8,749 bases of DNA from Gammaproteobacteria bacterium (GCA_023485185.1 JAMCZP010000171.1:1-8749), one strand, 5' to 3'; numbered from the stretch's first letter, positions 1-6,487 are shown. Translations and numbers: made by a program. The notes: generated by a model not told the origin, from the letters alone.

Positions 1-216
1 GTAGCAGGTAAAGCCACCGTATTTGTTTTCCCCGACCTCAACACCGGAAACACCACCTACAAAGCCGTACAGCGTAGCGCCCGCGTAGTCAGTGTTGGCC
101 CCATGCTGCAAGGCCTAAACAAACCGGTGAATGACCTATCCCGTGGCGCACTGGTCGACGATATCGTCTACACCATCGCGCTAACTGCCATTCAGGCCAG
201 CCAGCGGGAAGGCTAA
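1..216 (+). CDS. pta: Phosphate acetyltransferase, C-terminal fragment (5' end outside window)
   Basis: The frame is open from the first base and ends in TAA at 214-216, giving 71 residues. The translation contains [19 protein letters not shown], then [18 protein letters not shown] and finally [15 protein letters not shown]. This is the highly conserved C-terminal end of the PTA_PTB domain, nearly residue for residue like the end of E. coli Pta. The enzyme is cytosolic and interconverts acetyl-CoA plus phosphate with acetyl phosphate plus CoA, usually alongside acetate kinase. Only the end of the catalytic domain is visible, so I cannot tell whether the protein is the long form with N-terminal regulatory domains or the short form. 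It converges on cyoE, with a shared hairpin terminator between them. Confidence 0.93.
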   Translation, partial: VAGKATVFVFPDLNTGNTTYKAVQRSARVVSVGPMLQGLNKPVNDLSRGALVDDIVYTIALTAIQASQREG

Positions 217-242
217 GCACTAACGTTACACCTACACAACAA

Positions 243-276
243 AACGCCCCGAGCAGATAACTGTTCGAGGCGTTTT
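243..276. terminator. Bidirectional Rho-independent terminator between pta and cyoE
   Basis: AACGCCCCGAGCAG and CTGTTCGAGGCGTT form a 14-position stem around an ATAA loop, with one C/A mismatch and one G-U pair in the plus-strand transcript. The hairpin is followed on the plus strand by TTTTT and preceded by AAAA, so it reads as stem plus U-tract on both strands. It lies 26 bp after the pta stop and 27 bp beyond the cyoE stop, as expected for a terminator shared by convergent genes. Confidence 0.85.
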
Positions 277-303
277 TATTGATTGCTTAACAGTGCGAGT
301 GAA

Positions 304-1227
304 TCAAACCCACATGGGCACCATCGATTCCAGCACCATCACTAAGCTCATCGCGGTGATGGTGAGAATAGACACACCAAACACCTTCTTGGCCCAGCGC
401 ACATCGTCATCTAAACGATAGCCACGCAGCGCCAAGTAGAGCCAGTAGCCGCCCATGATAAGCGCCACACATAGATACCCCATCCCCGCTTGGCTGGCTA
501 ACACCAGCGCCAGCGAGGCTGGAATGAACGCCACGATGTAGCCAAGAATATGGTGCTTCGCCATTTTAATACCGCGCACTACCGGCAACACCGGAATTGA
601 TGCACGGCGATAATCCGCATAGCGGAAAATCGCAATCGCGTAAGAGTGCGGCATCTGCCACAGGCAGAAAATCACCAGTAGCATCAACGCACCGCTGTCG
701 AATTGCCCGCTTACCGCGCAGTAGCCCACCACCGGCGGCATGGCACCGGAAAGGCTACCCACCAAGGTGCCGTACTCAGAGCGGCGCTTCATATAGAGAC
801 TATAAAGCCCGACATACACGCCCCAACCAATCACCGCTAACGCGACGGTTAATCCGTTGGTGCCTAAGGCTAAGCACACCACACCCATTACCCCCATCAG
901 CGCCGCAACACCCAGCGCCTGGGTAATTGAAATGCTACCTCTTACCAGTGGGCGATGGCGCGTGCGCGCCATCAATGCATCAATATCGCGGTCGATGACG
1001 TTGTTACACGCACAGCCTGACGCGATAATTAACGCAATCCCCAGCATTACCGACACAAAGCTGAGCCACTCGAATTGCCCCTGGGCGGCAAGGAAATAAC
1101 CGCCCAAGGTCGCAATCAAGTTACCCCCGATAATGCCGGGTTTGGTCAGCTCAAGCAGATCCCGCCAGCGGCTGGGTGCTACGATCAGCCGATCATCATG
1201 TTGAGATGTAGATGCTGCATGATCCAC
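304..1227 (-). CDS. cyoE: Protoheme IX farnesyltransferase (heme O synthase)
   Basis: This 307-residue polytopic inner-membrane protein belongs to the UbiA prenyltransferase family. It transfers a farnesyl group to the vinyl side chain of protoheme to give heme O, the cofactor of the CyoB binuclear centre. The first Asp-rich prenyl-diphosphate motif is NNVIDRDID at residues 75-83. It is followed by TRHRPLVRG (89-97), YMKRR (145-149) and QMPHSYAIAIFRYADY (191-206), all CyoE/CtaB signatures. The start is GTG at 1225-1227. No ATG fits nearby, and a perfect AGGAGG lies six bases upstream. The gene begins 43 nt inside cyoD, so translation is probably coupled. It is the last gene of the operon and ends just before the shared terminator. 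Confidence 0.96.
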   Translation of the reverse strand: MDHAASTSQHDDRLIVAPSRWRDLLELTKPGIIGGNLIATLGGYFLAAQGQFEWLSFVSVMLGIALIIASGCACNNVIDRDIDALMARTRHRPLVRGSISITQALGVAALMGVMGVVCLALGTNGLTVALAVIGWGVYVGLYSLYMKRRSEYGTLVGSLSGAMPPVVGYCAVSGQFDSGALMLLVIFCLWQMPHSYAIAIFRYADYRRASIPVLPVVRGIKMAKHHILGYIVAFIPASLALVLASQAGMGYLCVALIMGGYWLYLALRGYRLDDDVRWAKKVFGVSILTITAMSLVMVLESMVPMWV

Positions 1228-1514
1228 AGCGAGCCTCCTACCACTAAGACGAGAATCGTCAGTGTGAAGACGAAGGACATGAGGTTCCAGCCTTCGTCAG
1301 CTTTGGTATTCATATGCATAAACATGACCAGCTGCACCAAAATCTGCAGTACAGCGGTCACGGCCACCACTATAACAGTGGTGAGCACGCTTAGCGCGCC
1401 ACTCATCACCACCGCAAAGGGGATAATGGTCAGTATCAGCGACAATACCAGTCCTGTCACATACGACTTTACGCTGCCATGGTTATTTGTGGGGCTAGTC
1501 GGAGAATGACTCAT
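1185..1514 (-). CDS. cyoD: Cytochrome bo3 ubiquinol oxidase subunit IV
   Basis: The protein has 109 residues, the same length as E. coli CyoD. After a short hydrophilic N-terminus it has three membrane segments at about 18-38, 41-66 and 77-99. The segment QLVMFMHMNTKADEGWNL (61-78) between the second and third helices is typical of the COX4_pro/CyoD family. This small subunit is not catalytic; in E. coli it assists assembly or stability of the CyoB metal centre. The ATG is separated from the cyoC stop by one base and is preceded by GGGAG within the end of cyoC. The C-terminal codons overlap cyoE. Confidence 0.94.
   Translation of the reverse strand: MSHSPTSPTNNHGSVKSYVTGLVLSLILTIIPFAVVMSGALSVLTTVIVVAVTAVLQILVQLVMFMHMNTKADEGWNLMSFVFTLTILVLVVGGSLWIMQHLHLNMMIG
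1234..1239 (-). promoter_or_regulatory. Strong Shine-Dalgarno site fixing the cyoE GTG start
   Basis: On the minus strand the sequence reads AGGAGG, then six bases, then GTG. The site lies inside the cyoD coding sequence. It is the best ribosome-binding site in the operon, and it argues that the 43-nt overlap and the non-ATG start are genuine rather than an annotation artefact. Confidence 0.8.
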
Positions 1515-1515
1515 C

Positions 1516-2127
1516 TCAAAGCACTCCCATTAGATAGACGAATGAAAAGACACAAATCCAGACGATATCCAGAAAATGCCAGAACAGGCTCAGGCACAAA
1601 ATCCTGGGCCGGGTCATATCGTTCAGCCCTTTGGTAGAGAGCTGCACTAGCATCACCAAAATCCAGATCAAGCCAAACGTGACATGCAGACCATGGGTGC
1701 CCACCAGGGTGAAGAAAGACGATAAGAATGCACTACGGTCTGGCCCATAACCTTGATGAATCAAGTGCTGGAACTCATAAATTTCCATACCCACGAAAGC
1801 CGCACCGAGCACAAACGTGACCGCCAGCCAAGCCTTTACTTGATTAATGCGGTTGGCATTCATCGCCAACACGCCCATGCCAAAGGTAAAACTGCTGAAC
1901 AGCAGCAGGAACGTCTCGACCAGCACAAACGGCAGCTCAAAGATCTCCGCCGCCGTCGGCCCACCCGCCGTGCCTTTCATCAACACGGCGTAAGTAGCGA
2001 ACAGTGACCCGAAGATCACCAAATCGCTCATTAGGTAAACCCAAAAACCAAATAGCTTAGTGCCCGCTGCATCGTGATGCTCGTGGGACTCGGCCAATCC
2101 GTCGTGATGTAACGTATTCGTTGCCAT
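1516..2127 (-). CDS. cyoC: Cytochrome bo3 ubiquinol oxidase subunit III
   Basis: The protein has 203 residues, against 204 in E. coli. It is a heme-copper oxidase subunit III with five predicted membrane helices at about 26-50, 66-89, 98-118, 137-162 and 179-200. This matches the five-helix quinol-oxidase form rather than the seven-helix cytochrome c oxidase form. Family signatures visible are [15 protein letters not shown] (26-40), [14 protein letters not shown] (71-84), [12 protein letters not shown] (144-155) and [12 protein letters not shown] (183-194). The N-terminus is His-rich (HHDG and HEHHD within residues 7-19). The start ATG overlaps the cyoB stop as TAATG, with GGAGGTGA upstream, so coupled translation is likely. 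Confidence 0.96.
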   Translation of the reverse strand: MATNTLHHDGLAESHEHHDAAGTKLFGFWVYLMSDLVIFGSLFATYAVLMKGTAGGPTAAEIFELPFVLVETFLLLFSSFTFGMGVLAMNANRINQVKAWLAVTFVLGAAFVGMEIYEFQHLIHQGYGPDRSAFLSSFFTLVGTHGLHVTFGLIWILVMLVQLSTKGLNDMTRPRILCLSLFWHFLDIVWICVFSFVYLMGVL

Positions 2128-4172
2128 TACGCTTTCACCTCCCCGTAGTGTTGATGCTTACCTTGGCGACCTTCGACCTCTGCAGAGGGTTTGTAGGGAT
2201 CGGTGTTTTTCACGCGTTTCTGATGTGCACGCTCAATACGCTCAACGTCAGCCGCAGAAACGTAGTAGTCGATATCATCGTTAAATACCCGCGCCATAAA
2301 GCTGACAAATACGCCCACGGCACCTACAGCGGCTAACCACCAGATATGCCATACCAGTGCGAAACCGATGACCAATGCAAACAGGCTGATGACAGGGCCA
2401 GCCACCGTGTTGCGGGGCATATGAATATCGGTGTAAGGCGCCTCTTCCTGCTGCTCATTGCTACGCTGTTTCTGGGACCAGAAACTGTCGATATCCCCCA
2501 CGACGGGGAGGCGGGCAAAGTTGTAAAACGGCGCCGGTGAAGAAGTCGACCACTCCAACGTGCGGCCATTCCAGGGGTCGCCAGTCACATCGGCGTTCAG
2601 TTTGCGGTCACGAATACTCACCCAGAACTGAATGATGGTGCAGACAATACCCAGCATAATGATGACCGCGCCTACCCAGGCCAGAATCATCCACGGCTGC
2701 CATTCAGGGTTGGCGTAAGACTGCATACGGCGCACGGCTCCAAAGAAGCTGAGAACGTAAAGCGGCATAAAGGCGACGTAGAAACCGATAAACCAGCACC
2801 AGAAAGAACGCTTGCCCCACTTTTCGCTTAGCGTGAAGCCGAAGGCTTTGGGGAACCAGAAGGTAAGACCGGCCATCATGCCAAAAACGACTCCACCGAT
2901 GATGACGTTATGGAAGTGGGCAATCACAAACAGGCTGTTGTGCAGCACAAAGTTAGCTGCAGGCACGGCTAACATAACGCCGGTCATACCGCCTAAGGTA
3001 AAGGTGATAATAAAGCCTAAGGTCCAGAGTACCGGTGAGGTGAGCTCTAAGCTGCCGCGGTAAATGGTGAACAGCCAGTTAAAGACTTTAACTCCGGTAG
3101 GAATGGCGATAATCATCGTCATAATGCCGAAGAAGGCATTCACGTTGGCGCCCGCGCCCATGGTGAAGAAGTGGTGCAGCCAAACAATAAACGATAGCAA
3201 GGTGATCGCGATGGTTGCCCACACCATGGTCATATAACCAAACAGCCGCTTACGGGCAAAGGTAGAGATGACTTCAGAGAACACGCCAAATGCAGGCAGA
3301 ATCAGGATGTAAACTTCCGGATGGCCCCAGGCCCAGATGAGGTTGACGTACATCATCATGTTGCCGCCAAAGTCATTGGTGAAGAAGTGCATGCCGAAGT
3401 AGCGGTCTAGGGTAAGCAACGCGATGGTCGCGGTAAGAATAGGGAAAGAAGCAATAATCAAAATGTTGGCGCACAGCGAGGTCCAGGTGAAGATTGGCAT
3501 ACGGAACAGCGTCATGCCCTTGGTGCGCATTTTTAGAATGGTAACGAAGAAGTTAATACCGGTAAGCGTCGTGCCTATCCCGGATATTTGCAGCGCCCAT
3601 ATCCAGTAATCAACCCCGACCCCGGGACTAAACTCGATCCCCGATAAGGGGGCGTAAGCAAGCCAACCGGTTTTAGCGAACTCACCCACCACCAGCGAGA
3701 TATTGACCAATATCGCGGCGACGGCAAACAGCCAGAAGCTTAAGTTATTCAGGAAGGGAAAGGCGACATCGCGAGCGCCAATTTGCAGTGGCACCACCAG
3801 ATTCATCAGACCGATGACCATGGGCATCGCAACAAAGAAGATCATGATCACGCCGTGGGCGGTGAATATCTGATCGTAGTGTTCGGGGGGTAAATACCCC
3901 GCTGCGCCTCCGGCGGCCATCGCCAGTTGGGTGCGCATCATAATCGCATCCGAGAAGCCGCGTAGCAGCATTACCAAGGCGACGATAAAGTACATGATAC
4001 CGAGCTTTTTGTGGTCAACGGAGGTAAACCACTCGTTCCACAGCCAGCCCCACTTGCGGTAGTAAGTTAGTGCGCCTACCAGCGCGATACCACCAATGGC
4101 CATAAAGGCCGCCACGATCATGATGATCGGTTCGTGGTAGGGAATTGCCTCTAACGTGAGCTTTCCAAACAT
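2127..4172 (-). CDS. cyoB: Cytochrome bo3 ubiquinol oxidase subunit I (catalytic, heme b / heme o3-CuB)
   Basis: This 681-residue heme-copper oxidase subunit I reduces O2 to water and pumps protons across the inner membrane. Residue numbering matches E. coli CyoB. Heme b ligands are H106 and H421, the heme o3 ligand is H419, CuB ligands are H284, H333 and H334, and the cross-linked tyrosine is Y288. D135 and E286 of the D-channel and K362 of the K-channel are present. The ubiquinol-site residues R71, D75, H98 and Q101 are all kept, which identifies a quinol rather than a cytochrome c oxidase. It is about 18 residues longer than E. coli CyoB (663), and its hydrophilic C-terminus ends in a stretch containing [11 protein letters not shown]. 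The ATG follows the cyoA stop by three bases, with AGGGGG upstream. Confidence 0.98.
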   Translation of the reverse strand: MFGKLTLEAIPYHEPIIMIVAAFMAIGGIALVGALTYYRKWGWLWNEWFTSVDHKKLGIMYFIVALVMLLRGFSDAIMMRTQLAMAAGGAAGYLPPEHYDQIFTAHGVIMIFFVAMPMVIGLMNLVVPLQIGARDVAFPFLNNLSFWLFAVAAILVNISLVVGEFAKTGWLAYAPLSGIEFSPGVGVDYWIWALQISGIGTTLTGINFFVTILKMRTKGMTLFRMPIFTWTSLCANILIIASFPILTATIALLTLDRYFGMHFFTNDFGGNMMMYVNLIWAWGHPEVYILILPAFGVFSEVISTFARKRLFGYMTMVWATIAITLLSFIVWLHHFFTMGAGANVNAFFGIMTMIIAIPTGVKVFNWLFTIYRGSLELTSPVLWTLGFIITFTLGGMTGVMLAVPAANFVLHNSLFVIAHFHNVIIGGVVFGMMAGLTFWFPKAFGFTLSEKWGKRSFWCWFIGFYVAFMPLYVLSFFGAVRRMQSYANPEWQPWMILAWVGAVIIMLGIVCTIIQFWVSIRDRKLNADVTGDPWNGRTLEWSTSSPAPFYNFARLPVVGDIDSFWSQKQRSNEQQEEAPYTDIHMPRNTVAGPVISLFALVIGFALVWHIWWLAAVGAVGVFVSFMARVFNDDIDYYVSAADVERIERAHQKRVKNTDPYKPSAEVEGRQGKHQHYGEVKA

Positions 4173-4175
4173 GGC

Positions 4176-5219
4176 TTAACCCCCTGCTTCAACGCTAGTG
4201 GGATGGCTGCGCATGGCATGCTCCCCACTGGCATGGTTATTAATATGATGGCCAGTCGCGGCCTGATGCTGCGAGCTATGAACACTTTCGCCATCGTGGG
4301 AATCAGCATGGTCACTGCCCATCTGATGGTCGCTTCCCGCCTGATGGCCGCCTCCTCCATGGTGCTCACCACCAGTGTGAAAGCTGGTCAAAATGCTTTC
4401 ATAAAGCGCAGGGGAAATAGCTGAAAAGTGCTCCACGGGGTGGTATTCGCTGGGCTCAGCGAGCGTTTCATAGCGCTCTGGGTAGGTCAGTGTTTCGGAG
4501 GCACTGCGAACGCCTTCGACCCAAGCATCAAAATCGTCAGGCGTAGTGACTTTTGCTTCAAAGGTCATGCCCGAAAAACCGGCACCGCTGTAGTTAGTGG
4601 AACGGCCGGGGTAGCTGCCAACTTCATCAGCAATCAGATGGACATCGTTATCCATGCCCGCCATGGCGTAAATCTGGCTGCCCAGGTGAGGAATAAAGAA
4701 AGCGTTCATTACCGAGCCAGAGCTGACCCGAAAGCGCACCGGGGTATCTACTGGGAAGGCCACTTCATTAACGCTGGCGATACCCTGTTCGGGGTAGATG
4801 AACAGCCACTTCCAATCCAGCGCCACCGCCTGTATCTCTATTAGTGCAACATCGCTTTCAAGCGGTTTATGAGGATCAAGGCTATGGGAGGTTTTCCAGG
4901 TTAACAGGGCTAAAACAGCGATAATCGCGCAGGGGACGACCCAAATCACCGCTTCAATCGCGTTAGAGTGCGCCCAGTCAGGCAGATATTTAGCTAACGC
5001 ATTGCTACGCCGATAGCGCCAGCCGAACAGCAGCGTCATCGCGATAACAGGAATAACTACGATCAGCATCAGACCAAAAGAGGTCAGTATTAGCGAACGC
5101 TGTTCAACCCCAATCTGCCCTTTGGGATCTAAAAGTGCCGAACTACAGCCTGCCAGAAACAGGCACAGCGCAAGGAGCACTAAGGTGCCTCGCCTGCGCC
5201 CGAGTGAGTGTCGTTGCAT
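4176..5219 (-). CDS. cyoA: Cytochrome bo3 ubiquinol oxidase subunit II, lipoprotein with His-rich C-terminal tail
   Basis: The protein has 347 residues. The N-terminus is basic and hydrophobic and ends in a lipobox, LAGC (22-25), so C25 should be lipidated after cleavage. Two membrane helices follow, at about 42-66 and 88-108. The periplasmic cupredoxin-like domain includes IEIQAVALDWKWLFIYPEQG (127-146), FIPHLGSQIYAMAGM (175-189) and NYSGAGFSGM (209-218). It lacks the Cys and His cluster needed for CuA, as in all quinol oxidases, so it docks to CyoB without taking electrons from cytochrome c. It is about 32 residues longer than E. coli CyoA (315). Residues 281-347 form a low-complexity tail with 14 histidines. 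It is the first gene of the operon. The chosen ATG has only a weak ribosome-binding site, but it alone gives a normal positively charged signal-peptide start. Confidence 0.96.
   Translation of the reverse strand: MQRHSLGRRRGTLVLLALCLFLAGCSSALLDPKGQIGVEQRSLILTSFGLMLIVVIPVIAMTLLFGWRYRRSNALAKYLPDWAHSNAIEAVIWVVPCAIIAVLALLTWKTSHSLDPHKPLESDVALIEIQAVALDWKWLFIYPEQGIASVNEVAFPVDTPVRFRVSSGSVMNAFFIPHLGSQIYAMAGMDNDVHLIADEVGSYPGRSTNYSGAGFSGMTFEAKVTTPDDFDAWVEGVRSASETLTYPERYETLAEPSEYHPVEHFSAISPALYESILTSFHTGGEHHGGGGHQAGSDHQMGSDHADSHDGESVHSSQHQAATGHHINNHASGEHAMRSHPTSVEAGG
4293..4346 (-). repeat. Three 18-bp in-frame units coding a His hexapeptide in the CyoA tail
   Basis: Codons 292-309 of cyoA encode HQAGSD, HQMGSD and HADSHD in tandem. 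The first two units are nearly identical in DNA, and the third has diverged. They are the core of the wider His-rich tail (4179-4379). Slippage-type expansion is a likely origin. E. coli CyoA also ends in a His/Met-rich stretch, so the tail itself is a family trait and this repeat is a local elaboration. Confidence 0.7.
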
Positions 5220-5258
5220 GGTGTGATCTCATGAGAGGGTCAAAAGGCACTAGCCAAC

Positions 5259-5294
5259 TAAATAGCAAGATAAATAGCAAGCTAAGTAGCAGAC
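5259..5294. repeat. 12-bp tandem repeat, three copies, in the cyoA leader
   Basis: On the plus strand the units are TAAATAGCAAGA, TAAATAGCAAGC and TAAGTAGCAGAC, back to back. They sit 40-75 bp upstream of the cyoA ATG. On the minus strand they fall in a GTG-started frame (5340 to 5143) that would encode a 65-residue peptide with a leucine-rich hydrophobic stretch. I do not call that frame as a gene because it overlaps the start of cyoA and has a poorly spaced ribosome-binding site. Confidence 0.75.
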
Positions 5295-5437
5295 TAACTA
5301 TAACACCATACTTTTCCCAAAATGTTGCGTTTAAAGGCACTACTCCGGGAAAAATATGCGCCGTCGAGTGGTGAGTGACGACGAGCCCGCATGCTCAAGC
5401 ACTAAAGCCAGAACAGCTAAGACTAAAGTATTTTCTA

Positions 5438-5451
5438 TTGATCCAGATCAT
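5438..5451. promoter_or_regulatory. FNR/ANR-type oxygen-responsive operator upstream of cyoA
   Basis: TTGATCCAGATCAT matches the FNR/ANR consensus TTGAT-N4-ATCAA at nine of ten specified positions. It lies about 220 bp upstream of the cyoA ATG and 36 bp past the deoR stop, in the only sizeable gap before the operon. Repression of cyo by FNR or ANR under low oxygen is known in E. coli and Pseudomonas, so the site fits its context. I could not identify a convincing -35/-10 pair here, so its position relative to the promoter is unknown. The remainder of 5220-5486 shows only the 12-bp repeat and the weak hairpin near deoR. Confidence 0.6.
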
Positions 5452-5460
5452 GAAAGAAGT

Positions 5461-5476
5461 GGCGCATTGACGCACC
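5461..5476 (-). terminator. Possible weak terminator hairpin after deoR
   Basis: On the minus strand GGTGCG-TCAA-TGCGCC forms a six-pair stem, two of the pairs being G-U, starting 10 bp after the deoR stop. It is followed by a pyrimidine run (ACTTCTTTC) rather than a clean T-tract. It may slow or end deoR transcription before the cyo leader, but it is short, and read-through into cyoA cannot be excluded. Confidence 0.35.
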
Positions 5477-5486
5477 TTATAAAATG

Positions 5487-6254
5487 CTAGGCGACGGTAA
5501 CGGCGGGTGTCTCACTCCCTTGGCCTGTTAACAGTTGCGGAGCACCCTCTTCGTCAGTGACAACCACATCGAAATCGTCTAATGCCGCGAAATAGGCAGG
5601 ACGAACCACACCAAATTTGCTGGCATCCACCACTAATAGACGCTGCATAGCAGTGGCGATGGCGGCTTGTTTGGGGGCCACTTCGTGAAAGTGGAAACAG
5701 CTCACCCCACGCTCAAGGTCTACTCCCGCGGCAGAAATTAGCGCTTTATTGATGCCTAAGCGCTCAATAGAGGCGGCAATATTATCGCTGCCAAATGACT
5801 GCGAGGCGGCATAAAACAGTCCGCCCAATAATACTAGGCGTACGTTTGGAAGCACGGCGACGGCATTGGCAACATTGAGCGCATAGGTGACTACCGTTAG
5901 CTCGCGGAAATGACTTAGCTGGCTCAACAGGGGAATTAGCGTCGAGCCGCAGTCAATAAACAGCGTATCGCCCTCTTCAATAAACGCTAGCGCACGCTGA
6001 CAGAGACGGTACTTTGCCTGGTAGTGGCTTGCTTGCTGCTCAGTTAAATCGTAAATCGGCGTTACACCTGGATAATTCGCCATGACTAAACGTCCGCCCA
6101 GCAGGCTAATAGCTGAGGGATGGGTGGTCAGGTCACGGCGAATGGTCATTTCTGAGACATCACACATCTCTGCGGCATCGCGCAGATGAAGAGTCCCGCC
6201 GCTGGCAAGCGCTTCCTGAAGTTGGGCAAGGCGCAGAGCGCTACGGCCATTCAT
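5487..6254 (-). CDS. deoR: DeoR-family transcriptional repressor, probable deoxyribonucleoside regulator
   Basis: The protein has 255 residues from the chosen start, against 252 in E. coli DeoR. The N-terminal helix-turn-helix LHLRDAAEMCDVSEMTIRRD (22-41) is followed by LLGG (about 51-54). The effector domain carries the sugar-phosphate loop FIDCGST (99-105), ALISAAGVD (171-179), GVSCFHF (183-189) and VVDASKFGVVRPAYF (208-222). These match E. coli DeoR more closely than GlpR or the sugar-specific relatives, notably the HLxDAA and SKFGxVRPA segments. By family, the ligand should be a deoxyribose phosphate that releases DNA, but this is inferred. The start is ATG at 6252-6254. An upstream in-frame ATG at 6261-6263 directly abuts the AGGAG and would be too close. 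It is divergent from the nucleoside channel and transporter genes. Confidence 0.9.
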   Translation of the reverse strand: MNGRSALRLAQLQEALASGGTLHLRDAAEMCDVSEMTIRRDLTTHPSAISLLGGRLVMANYPGVTPIYDLTEQQASHYQAKYRLCQRALAFIEEGDTLFIDCGSTLIPLLSQLSHFRELTVVTYALNVANAVAVLPNVRLVLLGGLFYAASQSFGSDNIAASIERLGINKALISAAGVDLERGVSCFHFHEVAPKQAAIATAMQRLLVVDASKFGVVRPAYFAALDDFDVVVTDEEGAPQLLTGQGSETPAVTVA

Positions 6255-6263
6255 GGTGGGCAT

Positions 6264-6268
6264 CTCCT
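6264..6268 (-). promoter_or_regulatory. Shine-Dalgarno site that selects the second deoR ATG
   Basis: AGGAG on the minus strand touches the ATG at 6261-6263 with no spacer but lies nine bases before the ATG at 6252-6254. Normal spacing favours the downstream ATG, removing the residues MPT from the longer reading. Confidence 0.65.
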
Positions 6269-6285
6269 AGCAAACCCCCTCTTGT

Positions 6286-6330
6286 TGTGGTTTTCAATAC
6301 TGTGGTTTTCAATACTGTGGTCTTCAATTC
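6286..6330. repeat. 15-bp tandem repeat, three copies, in the deoR 5' leader
   Basis: TGTGGTTTTCAATAC occurs twice exactly (6286-6300 and 6301-6315) and once as TGTGGTCTTCAATTC (6316-6330). The array ends 32 bp before the deoR ATG and lies within the transcript predicted from the 6408-6436 promoter. The 15-bp unit is a multiple of three, which creates an apparent ENHSI-type repeat in a spurious overlapping frame. It may be a variable-number repeat or a repeated binding site. Confidence 0.8.
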
Positions 6331-6407
6331 TATGCTGAGCGAGCGACGACAGAATTGCCACCGCTGTAATGACTTTTAATGCACATCCAGTCAACGACGA
6401 GAGCCTT

Positions 6408-6436
6408 ATCACATTTAAATAGCGTTGATGTGACAA
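6408..6436 (-). promoter_or_regulatory. Candidate sigma70 promoter for deoR
   Basis: On the minus strand TTGTCA (6431-6436, five of six to TTGACA) is followed after 17 bp by TGTGAT (6408-6413, four of six to TATAAT). This would start transcription near 6401 and give a leader of about 145 nt containing the 15-bp repeats. The -10 coincides with a CRP-like half site (AAATGTGA on this strand), so CRP binding there could repress deoR. Confidence 0.4.
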
Positions 6437-6452
6437 CGCTTGCAAATCAACG
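6421..6452. promoter_or_regulatory. Nested dyads of the CAACG/CGTTG motif between deoR and tsx
   Basis: AGCGTTG (6421-6427) and CAACGCT (6434-6440) form a perfect 7-bp inverted repeat with a 6-bp spacer. CGTTGAT (6423-6429) also pairs perfectly with ATCAACG (6446-6452) across 16 bp. The spacer of the first dyad contains TGTGA, overlapping the candidate deoR -35. The arrangement resembles a compound operator just upstream of the tsx promoter. The binding protein is unknown; a second regulator such as a CytR-like LacI-family protein or CRP is possible but not shown. Confidence 0.45.
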
Positions 6453-6466
6453 TTAGAAAAATAACA
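6451..6466. promoter_or_regulatory. Second, degenerate DeoR operator-like site
   Basis: CGTTAGAAAAATAACA matches the E. coli deo operator TGTTAGAATTCTAACA (recalled from the literature) at 12 of 16 positions, with the left half at seven of eight. It lies exactly 21 bp, two helical turns, upstream of the stronger site at 6472-6487, in the -35 region of the predicted tsx promoter. The same-face spacing supports cooperative binding of an oligomeric repressor, but the match is imperfect. Confidence 0.4.
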
Positions 6467-6471
6467 CTAAA

Positions 6472-6487
6472 TGTTATAATTTTAACA
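6472..6487. promoter_or_regulatory. DeoR operator overlapping the tsx -10
   Basis: TGTTATAATTTTAACA agrees with the E. coli deo operator TGTTAGAATTCTAACA at 14 of 16 positions. It is part of a 7-bp perfect inverted repeat, AATGTTA-N6-TAACATT (6470-6489 inclusive of flanks). It covers the TATAAT of the tsx promoter, so bound repressor would block RNA polymerase. The adjacent deoR gene and the downstream nucleoside genes make DeoR the obvious ligand. Confidence 0.75.
6475..6480 (+). promoter_or_regulatory. Consensus -10 of the tsx-nupC promoter
   Basis: TATAAT is a perfect -10 hexamer. At 16-18 bp upstream there is no good -35 (best is GTTAGA or TTAGAA, three of six), which suggests dependence on an activator. 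Transcription would start near 6487, giving a leader of roughly 90 nt before the tsx ATG. That leader (6488-6578) holds a GTGCCA/TGGCAC 6-bp inverted repeat with a 16-nt loop and no other clear element. Confidence 0.6.

Noticed and set aside
2333..2569. A 78-residue minus-strand frame inside cyoB, and other frames opposite or within the cyo genes
   Set aside because: They lie entirely within strongly conserved cyo coding sequence, have no matching family features and no ribosome-binding context, so they are shadows.
4151..4372. A 73-residue minus-strand frame in the CyoA tail region
   Set aside because: It is the low-complexity His-rich tail read in another frame. The CyoA frame continues uninterrupted to a stop that fits the cyoB start.
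5297..5302. TATAGT on the minus strand as a cyoA -10
   Set aside because: The hexamer is good, but no acceptable -35 lies 15-19 bp upstream (TTGGGA is only 12 bp away), so I do not call a promoter.
6251..6445. A 64-residue minus-strand frame upstream of deoR with ENHSI-type repeats
   Set aside because: It spans the predicted deoR promoter and the 15-bp repeat and overlaps the deoR start. It has no recognisable family, and its repeats simply reflect the DNA repeat length being divisible by three.
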